This document shows positions 40,919-48,743 of a stretch of DNA of 64,000 nucleotides, piece by piece. A program made the translations under genes and the position numbers. The notes below the pieces were generated by a model. The model did not search any database, was not told where the DNA came from, and saw nothing but the letters and a program-made list of their open reading frames with translations. Each line of letters opens with the position of its first letter. Positions within the stretch are counted from its first letter, which is position 1. Source of the DNA: Mycobacterium sp. (GTDB lineage: Bacteria > Actinomycetota > Actinomycetes > Mycobacteriales > Mycobacteriaceae); assembly GCA_021732005.1 (NCBI GenBank), contig JAKFVT010000048.1:1-64000 (forward strand). Direction: 5' to 3'.

Positions 40919-41760
40919 TCGGGATCCTGCTCGCGCTGGCATCGGCAATCGGCTACGGCGTCAGCGATTTCGTTGGCGGTATCGCGGCGCGACGGGTGGC
41001 CGCGCTGCGGGTGGTGTTGGTGTCCTACCCGGTGGCGATGGTGCTGCTCGGGATCCTGGCAGTGGTGTTCGGCGGCACGATATCGACTCCGGCAGTGGTC
41101 TGGGGTCTGCTGTGCGGCGTGAGTCAGGCGTTCGGGGTGTGGTGGTTCTACGCCGCACTGGGCGCCGGACCGATCTCGGTGGTCTCGCCGTTGACCGCGG
41201 TTCTGGTGGCTGCAGTGCCGGTCAGTGTGGGACTCGCGATGGGGGAGCAGCCCGGCGTGATCGCCGGGGTGGGGACGGTGCTGGCGTTGATCGCCGTGGT
41301 CCTGGTCAGCAGGCAAGCCACCGACGAAGACGTCCGGCCGCACAAGTTCACCGCGACGGTGGCGTGGTTGACGATCGGCTCAGGTCTGGCGTTCGGGCTG
41401 AACTTCGTTCTGCTGCACCAGGCTCCGGCCGATGCTCATTTGTGGCCGTTGTTCTTCGCCCGGGTTTCGGCGACGGCAATCGTCTTGCTGGTGGCCGCAT
41501 TCAGCGGCAATTTTCATGCGCCACGGGGATTTCCGCTGAAGATGGCGGTGTTTGCCGCGCTGCTGGACACCGTCTCCAACGTCGCGACGCTACTGGCGCT
41601 GCAGGCGACGATGCTGTCCGTGGCCAGCGTGCTGATGGCGCTCTATCCGGCGGCCACCGTGCTGCTGGCGATCGTCGTCTTGCGTGAGCGGGTCACCCGC
41701 TGGCAGGTGGTGGGCATGGTGATGGCGTTGGTCGCCGTCGGGATGATCTCGGTGCGTTAA
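40915..41760 (+). CDS. EamA/DMT family transporter, unusual start
   Basis: A 10-helix drug/metabolite transporter made of two EamA repeats (AALGAGPISVVSPLTAVLVA and ALQATMLSVASVLMALYPAAT). No ATG, GTG or TTG precedes the first helix IGILLALASAIGYGVSDFVGGIAARRVA; the first usual start (GTG 40996) would delete it. The most likely start is CTG 40915, which overlaps the smpB TGA (CTGA) and lies six bases after AAGGG; the ATC at 40918 is an alternative. The 3' end overlaps the convergent sulfotransferase. Confidence 0.75.
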   Translation: MIGILLALASAIGYGVSDFVGGIAARRVAALRVVLVSYPVAMVLLGILAVVFGGTISTPAVVWGLLCGVSQAFGVWWFYAALGAGPISVVSPLTAVLVAAVPVSVGLAMGEQPGVIAGVGTVLALIAVVLVSRQATDEDVRPHKFTATVAWLTIGSGLAFGLNFVLLHQAPADAHLWPLFFARVSATAIVLLVAAFSGNFHAPRGFPLKMAVFAALLDTVSNVATLLALQATMLSVASVLMALYPAATVLLAIVVLRERVTRWQVVGMVMALVAVGMISVR

Positions 41761-42938
41761 CGCAGCGTCTCGCTGGGCACGCCGTAGCGCTCCTGGTAGG
41801 CCCGGACCCGCTCCCGCAGTTCGTCCGCATCGAGTCCGGTATCTGCCCACGTGTAGCGGTTACCGCCGCCGTCGCCGGGGTTGGCCGAAAGATGGGCGCG
41901 CATCCGCTGTTCGGCAACCGGGGTCAGCTCACGGCCCAAGCGCTCGTAAACCGCGCCGATGGTGGCGAACGGGTCCTGCATGAAATCGGCGAACCGCACA
42001 TTGACGACGCGATCCTGGCTGATCACGCCGTCGTCCACCCACTTCATCAGCCGGTCGAGTCCCAGGATGTTCTCCGCCGCGCATTGGCCCGCCGCGCGCT
42101 GCACGGTCGCGTTGTCGCTGGCCAATTTCTGCAGGTGAGCGATCAACGCGCTGATCGAGGAGATCACCACCAGCGGGTCGCGATGGGTCTGCACCAGGAT
42201 CGCGTCGGGATACTCGGCCAGCAGCGTGTCCAGGGTCCACAAGTGGGCGGGGCTTTTCAGCAGCCACTGGCCCGGCACACCGGACTGCAGGTGCTGCAGA
42301 TACTGGCGGTGGTAGCGGTAGGCGGGCGCATGGTCGGCCTCGTACATCAGCCAGTGCTGATAGTTCGGCAGACGGTACTGGGTGGGGAAGATCATGCTGC
42401 AGAACGTCCCTGCGGTGATCCGGACGCATTCCTGGCCGCCGCGCGCGCTCATCGGATGGAACTTCATGAAGCCGGGCATCAGCTGCTCGGTCATTTCCAG
42501 CTGGGCTTGGGTCTCGTCGATGCGCGGGTCGGTCAGGTAGGTCTCCGGCTGGGGGACCGGGAACGGGTGATCTACCTCCCACGTCAGCGGCGCCCGCAGG
42601 TCGGGGTCCTGGCTGAGCAGGTCGTAGAGGATCGTCGTGCCGGTGCGGGGCTGCCCGAGGATGAAGATCGGCTGGGTGATCCGCTCCTCGGCGATCTCGG
42701 GATGTTCGGTGCGCCATGCGGTGATCTGCAGGCGGTTGCGCAGCGGCACAATCACATCGGCGGCCGCGATCTCCACACCGAGCGGCGAGAGGTCCGCTTC
42801 GGTGACCAGGTCGTCGACCATCCGGGACAGGTTCTTCCGCCAGCCGTCGTCGGCGCCGAAGTCGTCGCTGCCGGCCAGTTCGCAGGCCTGCTCGATCAGC
42901 TTGGCCGGATCAAGGCGGGCTTCGATCGCACTCGTCAT
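41757..42938 (-). CDS. sulfotransferase family protein
   Basis: A 393-residue PAPS-dependent sulfotransferase. The 5'-phosphosulfate loop is IFILGQPRTGTTILYDLL and the 3'-phosphate region is ILVQTHRDPLVVISSISALIAH. This large subgroup is common in mycobacteria and may sulfate sugars, lipids or steroids. ATG 42938 overlaps the stop of the DUF1214 gene (ATGA). The frame is open further upstream but that part is a shadow of DUF1214. Substrate unknown. Confidence 0.87.
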   Translation of the reverse strand: MTSAIEARLDPAKLIEQACELAGSDDFGADDGWRKNLSRMVDDLVTEADLSPLGVEIAAADVIVPLRNRLQITAWRTEHPEIAEERITQPIFILGQPRTGTTILYDLLSQDPDLRAPLTWEVDHPFPVPQPETYLTDPRIDETQAQLEMTEQLMPGFMKFHPMSARGGQECVRITAGTFCSMIFPTQYRLPNYQHWLMYEADHAPAYRYHRQYLQHLQSGVPGQWLLKSPAHLWTLDTLLAEYPDAILVQTHRDPLVVISSISALIAHLQKLASDNATVQRAAGQCAAENILGLDRLMKWVDDGVISQDRVVNVRFADFMQDPFATIGAVYERLGRELTPVAEQRMRAHLSANPGDGGGNRYTWADTGLDADELRERVRAYQERYGVPSETLR

Positions 42939-44017
42939 TTCTGAACCTCCTTGTCCAGCAGACGAACTGTCACATCCGGTGCATTCGGGTTGTCCAGCCA
43001 GCGAACGACGATGAAACCGCGTCGACGTCCACCGGTGTCCAGCCAATGACCCTCGCCGGAGTCTTGCGCTCCGATCGTGAGCCGGACGTATCCGTCGGGA
43101 TCGGGGGAGACGCCCTTGTTGGTCACGGAGCTGGAGCGTAGCAGCGGCTCCAGGCATTCATGCCAGATACTTTCCAAAGTCACTGACCAGTAACGGGTTT
43201 CGGGCGGTAGGAAGGTCAGCTGCAGGTTCTGGTGTGGTTCCAGCTCGAACATGCCGAGCATGTAGAGGTTGTCCGGTGTGGTGTTCTCGCCGCCCAGGTT
43301 CTCCGCGCCGGAGGTGATCAGGGTGTTGGGGGTGTCGAGGAGGTCGGGGCGCACCGTGCGGTGCAGGGTGGTCAGTTTGACGATGGTCCAGCCCATCGCC
43401 GTGAGCTGTGCGGCCAGCGTCTCGTCGGACAGCGGTGCCGGCGGGGGTACCTCGCCGAGCAATGAGATGTGCAGTTGGACAGGGATTTCAGCGTCCGGGT
43501 CGGCGATGTAGTCGCGTACCACGATCGACGTCGCGTCAGCGGGGATCTCGAGCCACTGGGCGCCGGTCAGGTCGCTGTCGTCGGGGCGGGTGGCGGCGAA
43601 GACGATGTTGAACCGGCCCTCCTCGTCGAGGACCAGATCGCGGTCGGACAGATAGTTGCTCATCCGGCGCGGATTCATCCCGGTGCCGGCCAGGACCTGG
43701 ATGCCGAGGTAGGTCGACGTACCCCTGGTGCCGGTGACGCGGTAGGCCCGGTCACCGCTGATCATGGCCAGCGGGTAGGCGCCGTGCGGGTTGGGCCCCC
43801 CGACGAAGCGCGAGGGTGTGCACATGTCGACGAAGTGCGGGTGGTCCGGGTCGATGTCCACCGAGAGCTCGGTGCACAGCGCGGTCACCCGGTTGAGCAC
43901 GCGCAGTCCCTCGAGTAGCTCGCGCTCGTCGCGAGCGTCCTCGGTGATCTGACCGGTCAGGTCGTCGAGCACCTTACGGACGAATTCCCATGCCTCTAGC
44001 GACTTTTCGCCACTCAT
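42935..44017 (-). CDS. DUF1214 domain protein
   Basis: A 360-residue cytoplasmic protein with no signal peptide. The C-terminal half has features of DUF1214: LQLTFLPPETRYWSVTLESIWHECLEP and the final GEGHWLDTGGRRRGFIVVRWLDN. The N-terminal part includes HPHFVDMCTPSRFVGGPNPHGAYPLAMISG. Function unknown. It lies between a TetR and a sulfotransferase, overlapping the latter, so it is the first structural gene of the operon. Confidence 0.85.
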   Translation of the reverse strand: MSGEKSLEAWEFVRKVLDDLTGQITEDARDERELLEGLRVLNRVTALCTELSVDIDPDHPHFVDMCTPSRFVGGPNPHGAYPLAMISGDRAYRVTGTRGTSTYLGIQVLAGTGMNPRRMSNYLSDRDLVLDEEGRFNIVFAATRPDDSDLTGAQWLEIPADATSIVVRDYIADPDAEIPVQLHISLLGEVPPPAPLSDETLAAQLTAMGWTIVKLTTLHRTVRPDLLDTPNTLITSGAENLGGENTTPDNLYMLGMFELEPHQNLQLTFLPPETRYWSVTLESIWHECLEPLLRSSSVTNKGVSPDPDGYVRLTIGAQDSGEGHWLDTGGRRRGFIVVRWLDNPNAPDVTVRLLDKEVQK

Positions 44018-44024
44018 TCAGTCC

Positions 44025-44615
44025 TCAATTCTTGATCGGACACGGGGTCATGGAGTTGACCGCGCGGGAGATACGGTCCGACAGCGATCCGCCGTCGCGC
44101 AGCCAGTCGTCGATCGAGATCCGTACCGACGCCATCGCCAGGGCGCCGATGAGGCGCGGGCGCGGGTCGTCGACGGTCAGATCGGGCAGCCGGGGGGCGA
44201 TCGCCTCGGCGATGGCCACCTCGAAGTTCAGGTAGCACAGCAGCGTCCAGGCCCGCAGGGTCAGCGAGTCGCGGGTCTGGCGTTCGATTTCGGCGATGCT
44301 GCTCTCGACGACGCTGAAGCCGGGAGTGAGTTCGGCAAAGGCGGCGCTGAGCGCGTCGTTGACGGACATGTCGGCGGGTTGGCGCCGCAAGGCGTCGGTG
44401 ATCGCGGCGATCCAGGTCGAGGTGAAGCCCTCGGCGACGGCGTACTCCTTGGACTCGAAGTACCGGAAGAACGTCGCCCGGGCCACGTCGGCGGCATCGG
44501 CGATCTGCTCGACGGTCGTCGCGCTCAGCCCGTTCGCCGAGACCAGCTGGGCGGCCGCAGTGGCGATGCGCTCCCGAGTTCGCTGCCGTTTTCGGACCCG
44601 CAGACTTTCAGACAT
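44025..44615 (-). CDS. TetR family regulator
   Basis: A 196-residue TetR repressor: RERIATAAAQLVSANGLSATTVEQIADAADVARATFFRYFESKEYAV. It is seven bases upstream of the DUF1214-sulfotransferase operon on the same strand. The region just before its ATG has a short palindrome and direct repeats, so autoregulation is likely. Confidence 0.9.
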   Translation of the reverse strand: MSESLRVRKRQRTRERIATAAAQLVSANGLSATTVEQIADAADVARATFFRYFESKEYAVAEGFTSTWIAAITDALRRQPADMSVNDALSAAFAELTPGFSVVESSIAEIERQTRDSLTLRAWTLLCYLNFEVAIAEAIAPRLPDLTVDDPRPRLIGALAMASVRISIDDWLRDGGSLSDRISRAVNSMTPCPIKN

Positions 44616-44616
44616 C

Positions 44617-44641
44617 GTCTCATTCTAGACAGAGTCTCATT
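44617..44641. promoter_or_regulatory. putative TetR operator
   Basis: Palindrome AGAC-AGA-GTCT at 44627-44637, flanked by direct repeats GTCTCATT at 44617-44624 and 44634-44641. It is immediately upstream of the TetR ATG. Modest signal. Confidence 0.5.
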
Positions 44642-44779
44642 TTATAGGCGGCGAGATCGGGCAGTTTTTCTGCTGAACGTCACGCCAGAGTCACGTTCGG
44701 CGCCCAGCGTGGCTCTGGTGTGACGGTCGGCGCCGGCCACGCGGGATTAATGCACTTCAGTTCGTCGTTACACCTCGCG

Positions 44780-44785
44780 TATCAT
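44780..44785 (+). promoter_or_regulatory. candidate -10 element for ssrA
   Basis: TATCAT sits 34 bases before the mature tmRNA 5' end, with a weak -35 (TTCAGT, 44757-44762) 17 bases upstream. The transcript would need 5' processing, as is usual for tmRNA. Confidence 0.4.
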
Positions 44786-44818
44786 CGAATGTCCGGCCGT
44801 ACCTCGGCCGGGGTGCGA

Positions 44819-45186
44819 GGGGCTGATCGGTTTCGACTTCGCGCATCGAATCAAGGGAAGCGTGCCGGTGCAGGCAATTGACCACCGTAAGCGTCGTTGC
44901 AACCAATTAAGCGCCGATTCCAATCAGCGCGATTACGCTCTCGCTGCCTAAGCGAAGCTAATCCGTCAGACCGGGACTGCCCTCGACCCGGACCCTGGCG
45001 TCATCTAGAGGGACAAACCTTCAGGTCCGGTCGCGGGACCTGGGGGGACATCAAACAGCGACTGGGATCGTCATCCTGACTTGTTCGCGTGATCAGGAGA
45101 TCCGAGTAGAGGCGTAGCGAACTGCGCACGGAGAAGCCTTGAGGGAATGCCGTAGGACCCGGGTTCAATTCCCGGCAGCTCCACCA
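44819..45186 (+). ncRNA. ssrA: transfer-messenger RNA (tmRNA)
   Basis: tmRNA rescues ribosomes stalled on broken mRNA together with SmpB. The 5' end GGGGCTGATCGGTTTCGACT and the 3' end GGTTCAATTCCCGGCAGCTC plus CACCA form the alanine tRNA-like domain. The tag frame runs from 44913 to the TAA at 44949-44951 and encodes ADSNQRDYALAA; the M. tuberculosis tag is ADSHQRDYALAA, so one residue differs. The length of 368 bases fits mycobacterial tmRNA. An intrinsic terminator follows directly. Confidence 0.97.
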
Positions 45187-45187
45187 G

Positions 45188-45221
45188 AGAAGGGCCGCAG
45201 AGATGCGGCCCTTCTTTTTTC
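45188..45221 (+). terminator. intrinsic terminator of ssrA
   Basis: Twelve-base inverted repeat AGAAGGGCCGCA (45188-45199), loop GAGA, complement to 45215, then a run of T. It begins two bases after the tmRNA CCA end. Confidence 0.93.
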
Positions 45222-45448
45222 TTTGGAGGTCAACTCACCTTGGTGAGCGTGAAGGCCCCGGTCGCTACTCCTGATGTGCCATCGCACGCCGGGGCCGGAC
45301 TTGTTGCTACGCGGAAGTCCCACGAAGGCCTGGGCCTGCCATATAAAATTCGGTGCAGTGAGCAGCCCGGTGTCTGCTGTCCACATCCGTGAGGTGGCGG
45401 CGCGCGAAGCGCCGCGACGAGCGGTGAGACACCAAACGGGAGGCCGTC

Positions 45449-47119
45449 ATGGCCGCAATTGCTGGTGGACAGTCGAAGGCTTCGGCGCGGGGTACGGCCC
45501 GATGCAAGACGGGCGCTCACCGCGCCAAGAAGCGTCATCGTGAGTCGTATGCCTGGCTCGGGGCCGGCGCGATCGCCCTGGGGGTGGGTGCGGCTCTGGC
45601 AAGCGGGTCGGGGGTGGCCAGCGCTGACACATCTGCGCCCGCGCCGTCTCCGCACTCAACGGCTAGCCAAGCCAAGAGCCCGACCAACGTGGCCGGCCGC
45701 CCGGATCCGTCGGCGAGCCGCCGGAACGGCGTCAACAACAACAGCCGGGTCGCAGGCACGCCCCAGCACACCGGTCTGGGTCATCACGCGCCCCTCCCCG
45801 TGACGGCAATCGCATCCGCAACCAGTACACCTGCCACGAGGGTCGGCGGCCAGACGCTGGTCAAGACGCCAGCCATATCAGCCGCGGCGCCAGCCAATCC
45901 GTGGCAAGCGGTTCAGCAAAACATTCTCAACGCGATTAACGCCCCCACTGAGGCGTTGTTGGGTCGCCCACTGATCGGCAACGGCGCCAACGCAGCGCCA
46001 GGCACCGGGCAAAACGGTGGCGCCGGCGGTCTGTTGTGGGGCAATGGCGGCAACGGCGGATCCGGCGCAGCGAACCAGTCCGGTGGCCGTGGCGGGGCCG
46101 CCGGACTAATCGGTAACGGCGGCAATGGCGGCGCCGCCGGTGTAGTTAATGGCAGCACGCCCAACCGGGGCGGTGCCGGTGGCGCCGGCGGACTGTTCTT
46201 CGGCAACGGTGGCGCCGGCGGCCCTGGCGGAACCTATTTCAGCGCAACGCCTGGTGGGCTGGCCGGTGCTGGAGGCACGGGCGGGGATGCGATCGGGCTG
46301 TTCGGCACCGGGGGTGCCGGCGGTGTCGGTGGTTTGGCGCTGGGAACCGGGATTGCCGGCGTCGGGGGTGCGGGTGGTCATGGCGGCCACGGCGGGCTAC
46401 TACACGGGAGCGGCGGTCGCGGCGGTGACGCCGGGATCGGCGTGACCGGCGCAGTCGGGGGAGACGGCGGGGCCGGTGGGATGCTGAGCGGCGCGGGAGG
46501 CTCCGGCGGCAGCGGCAGCGTCAACGAACACGGCGGCCGCGGTGGCAACGCCGGCCTCACGGGCAACGGTGGCGCAGGTGGCGGGGGCGGCAACGGCAAT
46601 GCCGCGTCCACGGCCGCAGGCACCGGCGGCGCCGGCGGCACCGGGGGCACGTTGGCCGGCGACGGCGGCCGCGGCGGTGTTGGCGGACAACACTTCAACA
46701 GTTCTACAGGTGGTGCCGGTGGAATCGGCGGCAATGCCGTCGGACTCTTCGGCAACGGTGGTCACGGCGGCAACGGCGGGCAAGCCGCCAACAGCGCCGG
46801 CGGCATCGGTGGCGCCGGCGGCAACGCCGTCGGGTTGGTGGGCAACGGCGGCGACGGCGGCATCGGGGGCAGTGGCGCGTTCACAACCAGCGGCGGCGAC
46901 GGCGGCAATGCCGCGTTGATCGGCGGCGGCGGCAACGGCGGGAACGCCGGTTACGGCTTCAACAGCGCCGGCGCCTCAACGAAAGGCGGCACCGGCGGCA
47001 ATGCCCAGCTGATCGGCAACGGCGGCGCCGGCGGCGACATCTACTTCCCGAACAATACGGTCGGGGAGGGCGGCAACGGCGGATTGTTGCTAGGTGTGCC
47101 TGGGCCAAACGGGCTGTAG
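45449..47119 (+). CDS. exported PGRS-repeat glycine-rich protein lacking a PE domain
   Basis: A 556-residue protein in three parts. Residues 1-60 are basic then hydrophobic (RHRESYAWLGAGAIALGVGA) and end ASADTS, a long signal peptide. Residues 60-150 are Ser/Pro/Thr-rich. From about residue 155 comes LNAINAPTEALLGRPLIGNGANAAPGT, the usual linker before PGRS in PE_PGRS proteins, then about 380 residues of GGxGGxGG repeats with GNGG and GLFGNGG units, ending GNGGLLLGVPGPNGL. The PE domain that normally directs ESX secretion is missing. It is probably a cell-surface protein; function unknown. Confidence 0.85.
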   Translation: MAAIAGGQSKASARGTARCKTGAHRAKKRHRESYAWLGAGAIALGVGAALASGSGVASADTSAPAPSPHSTASQAKSPTNVAGRPDPSASRRNGVNNNSRVAGTPQHTGLGHHAPLPVTAIASATSTPATRVGGQTLVKTPAISAAAPANPWQAVQQNILNAINAPTEALLGRPLIGNGANAAPGTGQNGGAGGLLWGNGGNGGSGAANQSGGRGGAAGLIGNGGNGGAAGVVNGSTPNRGGAGGAGGLFFGNGGAGGPGGTYFSATPGGLAGAGGTGGDAIGLFGTGGAGGVGGLALGTGIAGVGGAGGHGGHGGLLHGSGGRGGDAGIGVTGAVGGDGGAGGMLSGAGGSGGSGSVNEHGGRGGNAGLTGNGGAGGGGGNGNAASTAAGTGGAGGTGGTLAGDGGRGGVGGQHFNSSTGGAGGIGGNAVGLFGNGGHGGNGGQAANSAGGIGGAGGNAVGLVGNGGDGGIGGSGAFTTSGGDGGNAALIGGGGNGGNAGYGFNSAGASTKGGTGGNAQLIGNGGAGGDIYFPNNTVGEGGNGGLLLGVPGPNGL

Positions 47120-47229
47120 GACCACACCCGTCTCCGGTCGCAGCCGGTGCCTGGCCCGCGAGATCGCACAGACCATGTGGCTTTCCAGTAAGGACCGTCG
47201 CTATCGGTCAACAGTGCGACGATGGCGCC

Positions 47230-47991
47230 GTGAACCGCCTCCTCGGAAAGTCCGCTGTCATCACAGGGGCCGCGTTCGGCATCGGCCGGGCGACGGCCGA
47301 ACTGTTCGCACGCGAGGGTGCGCGGCTGACTGTGACCGACATTCAAGGTGCGCCGCTCCTGGCGCTTGCTGATGAACTGCGGACTGCTGGCGCCGAAGTC
47401 GAAACGGTCATTGGTGACGTCTCTGTCGAGGAGGACGCCCGGCGGATGGTCGCAGCGGCGGTCGACCGCTTCGGGGCGCTCGATGTGCTGGTGGCCAACG
47501 CGGGCATCATTCCACTCGGCGACGTGAGAGAGGTGACCGTCGCGGGTTGGGACGAGGTGATGGCCATCGACGGGCGCGGAATGTTCCTCACGTGCAAGTT
47601 CGCGATCGAAGCGATGCTGCCGAGCGGTGGTGGAGCCATCGTGTGCGTGTCTTCGATTTCCGGACTGGCCGGGCAAAAGCGGCAGGCGGCCTATGGGCCC
47701 GCCAAGTTCATCGCCACCGGACTGACCAAGCATCTGGCGGTCGAGTGGGCCGACCAGGGGATCAGAGTCAATGCCGTCGCACCCGGCACGATCCGGACCG
47801 AGCGGGTCAAGCAGCTTCCGGATGAGCCCGGCGGCGCGGAATACCTAGCGGCGATCGAACGGATGCATCCGATGGGTCGGATCGGCGAACCGGCCGAAGT
47901 CGCGAAAGCGATGGTTTTCCTCGCTTCCGACGATGCTTCGTTCATCACCGGCGTCGTGCTGCCCGTCGATGGGGGATACCTGGCGCAATAG
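47230..47991 (+). CDS. SDR family oxidoreductase
   Basis: A 253-residue classical short-chain dehydrogenase: GKSAVITGAAFGIGRATAEL for NAD(P), NAGI, CVSSISGLAGQKRQAAYGPAKF with Ser, Tyr and Lys, and the C-terminal ITGVVLPVDGGYLAQ. The start is GTG 47230. It is convergent with the TetR gene downstream and separate from the PGRS gene upstream. Probably a 3-ketoacyl- or alcohol-type dehydrogenase. Confidence 0.9.
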   Translation: MNRLLGKSAVITGAAFGIGRATAELFAREGARLTVTDIQGAPLLALADELRTAGAEVETVIGDVSVEEDARRMVAAAVDRFGALDVLVANAGIIPLGDVREVTVAGWDEVMAIDGRGMFLTCKFAIEAMLPSGGGAIVCVSSISGLAGQKRQAAYGPAKFIATGLTKHLAVEWADQGIRVNAVAPGTIRTERVKQLPDEPGGAEYLAAIERMHPMGRIGEPAEVAKAMVFLASDDASFITGVVLPVDGGYLAQ

Positions 47992-48023
47992 CGTCCGTAG
48001 AGGCGCTCTGTGCCGCGGACAAC

Positions 48024-48638
48024 TCAACGGGACCGGCTGCGGGCGCGGGCCGACTTGGGACGTTGCGTGCGGCCGAGAATGGCCTGGGCGTTGGCGATGC
48101 CGGATTCGAGGATGTCGTCGGAGAACCGACGGTCGGTCACGGCACGGGCAAGCTGCAACGTCGCCACCAGGATCGTGAACAGTCCGATCGCGTCCGACCG
48201 CGCAGAGGAGGGGTCGTCGGGAGACAGCCCTGCGGCCACCGTGTTGACGACCTCCTGCATCGCCTGGGTGTAGGAGCTTCGGGTGGCTTTGTCGCAGCGG
48301 CCGATTTCGTCGAGCAGAGCAGCGGACGGGCACCCGGTCTCCGGACTATCGCGATGCTGCGGCGACAAGTATTCGCGCACGAACGCCTCGAGCTCTGCGC
48401 CGTCGGGGGATGAGGGCAGGTTCGCCTGCCATCTGAGCATCTGGTCGGCCACGACGTTGGCGACCAGATCTTCCTTGGATGTGAAGTGCGCGTAGAAGGC
48501 GCCGTTGGTCAGGTGCGCGTCCGACATGATCGAGGCGATTCCTGAACTGTCGATGCCGTCCCGCTTGAATCGCCGGCCGGCTGTTTCGAGAATCCGCTTG
48601 CGCGTCTCGCTCTTGTGCTCTGCGGTGTATCGCGCCAC
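48024..48638 (-). CDS. TetR family regulator
   Basis: A 204-residue TetR repressor: RKRILETAGRRFKRDGIDSSGIASIMSDAHLTNGAFYAHFTSKEDLVANVV. GTG 48638 was chosen because AAGGAGGTGA ends just upstream; the frame also opens at 48659. It is divergent from the Old Yellow Enzyme operon, with a 26-bp imperfect palindrome between them. Confidence 0.88.
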   Translation of the reverse strand: MARYTAEHKSETRKRILETAGRRFKRDGIDSSGIASIMSDAHLTNGAFYAHFTSKEDLVANVVADQMLRWQANLPSSPDGAELEAFVREYLSPQHRDSPETGCPSAALLDEIGRCDKATRSSYTQAMQEVVNTVAAGLSPDDPSSARSDAIGLFTILVATLQLARAVTDRRFSDDILESGIANAQAILGRTQRPKSARARSRSR

Positions 48639-48692
48639 CGTCACCTCCTTGCTCGTCACCCAAAGGCGTCTTGCACATCATAGCTTATTGGC

Positions 48693-48718
48693 TTACGCTC
48701 GTAATATTACGGTCGTAA
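48693..48718. promoter_or_regulatory. 26-bp imperfect palindromic operator
   Basis: Half-sites TTACGCTCGTAAT and ATTACGGTCGTAA, complementary in 11 of 13 positions, with a perfect core CGTAATATTACG (48700-48711). It lies between the TetR gene and the OYE-SDR-hydrolase operon. Confidence 0.85.
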
Positions 48719-48743
48719 TTCAATAACGAGAAGGTGCCTGACG

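Noticed and set aside
41757..43157. 466-residue sulfotransferase with N-terminal extension
   Set aside because: The first 73 residues are the complementary shadow of DUF1214; ATG 42938 gives an ATGA junction.
46000..47100. Highly repetitive block that could be read as a CRISPR or tandem DNA repeat
   Set aside because: The repeats are coding: they spell GGxGGxGG in one long frame and vary in sequence and spacing, with no constant repeat/spacer pattern.
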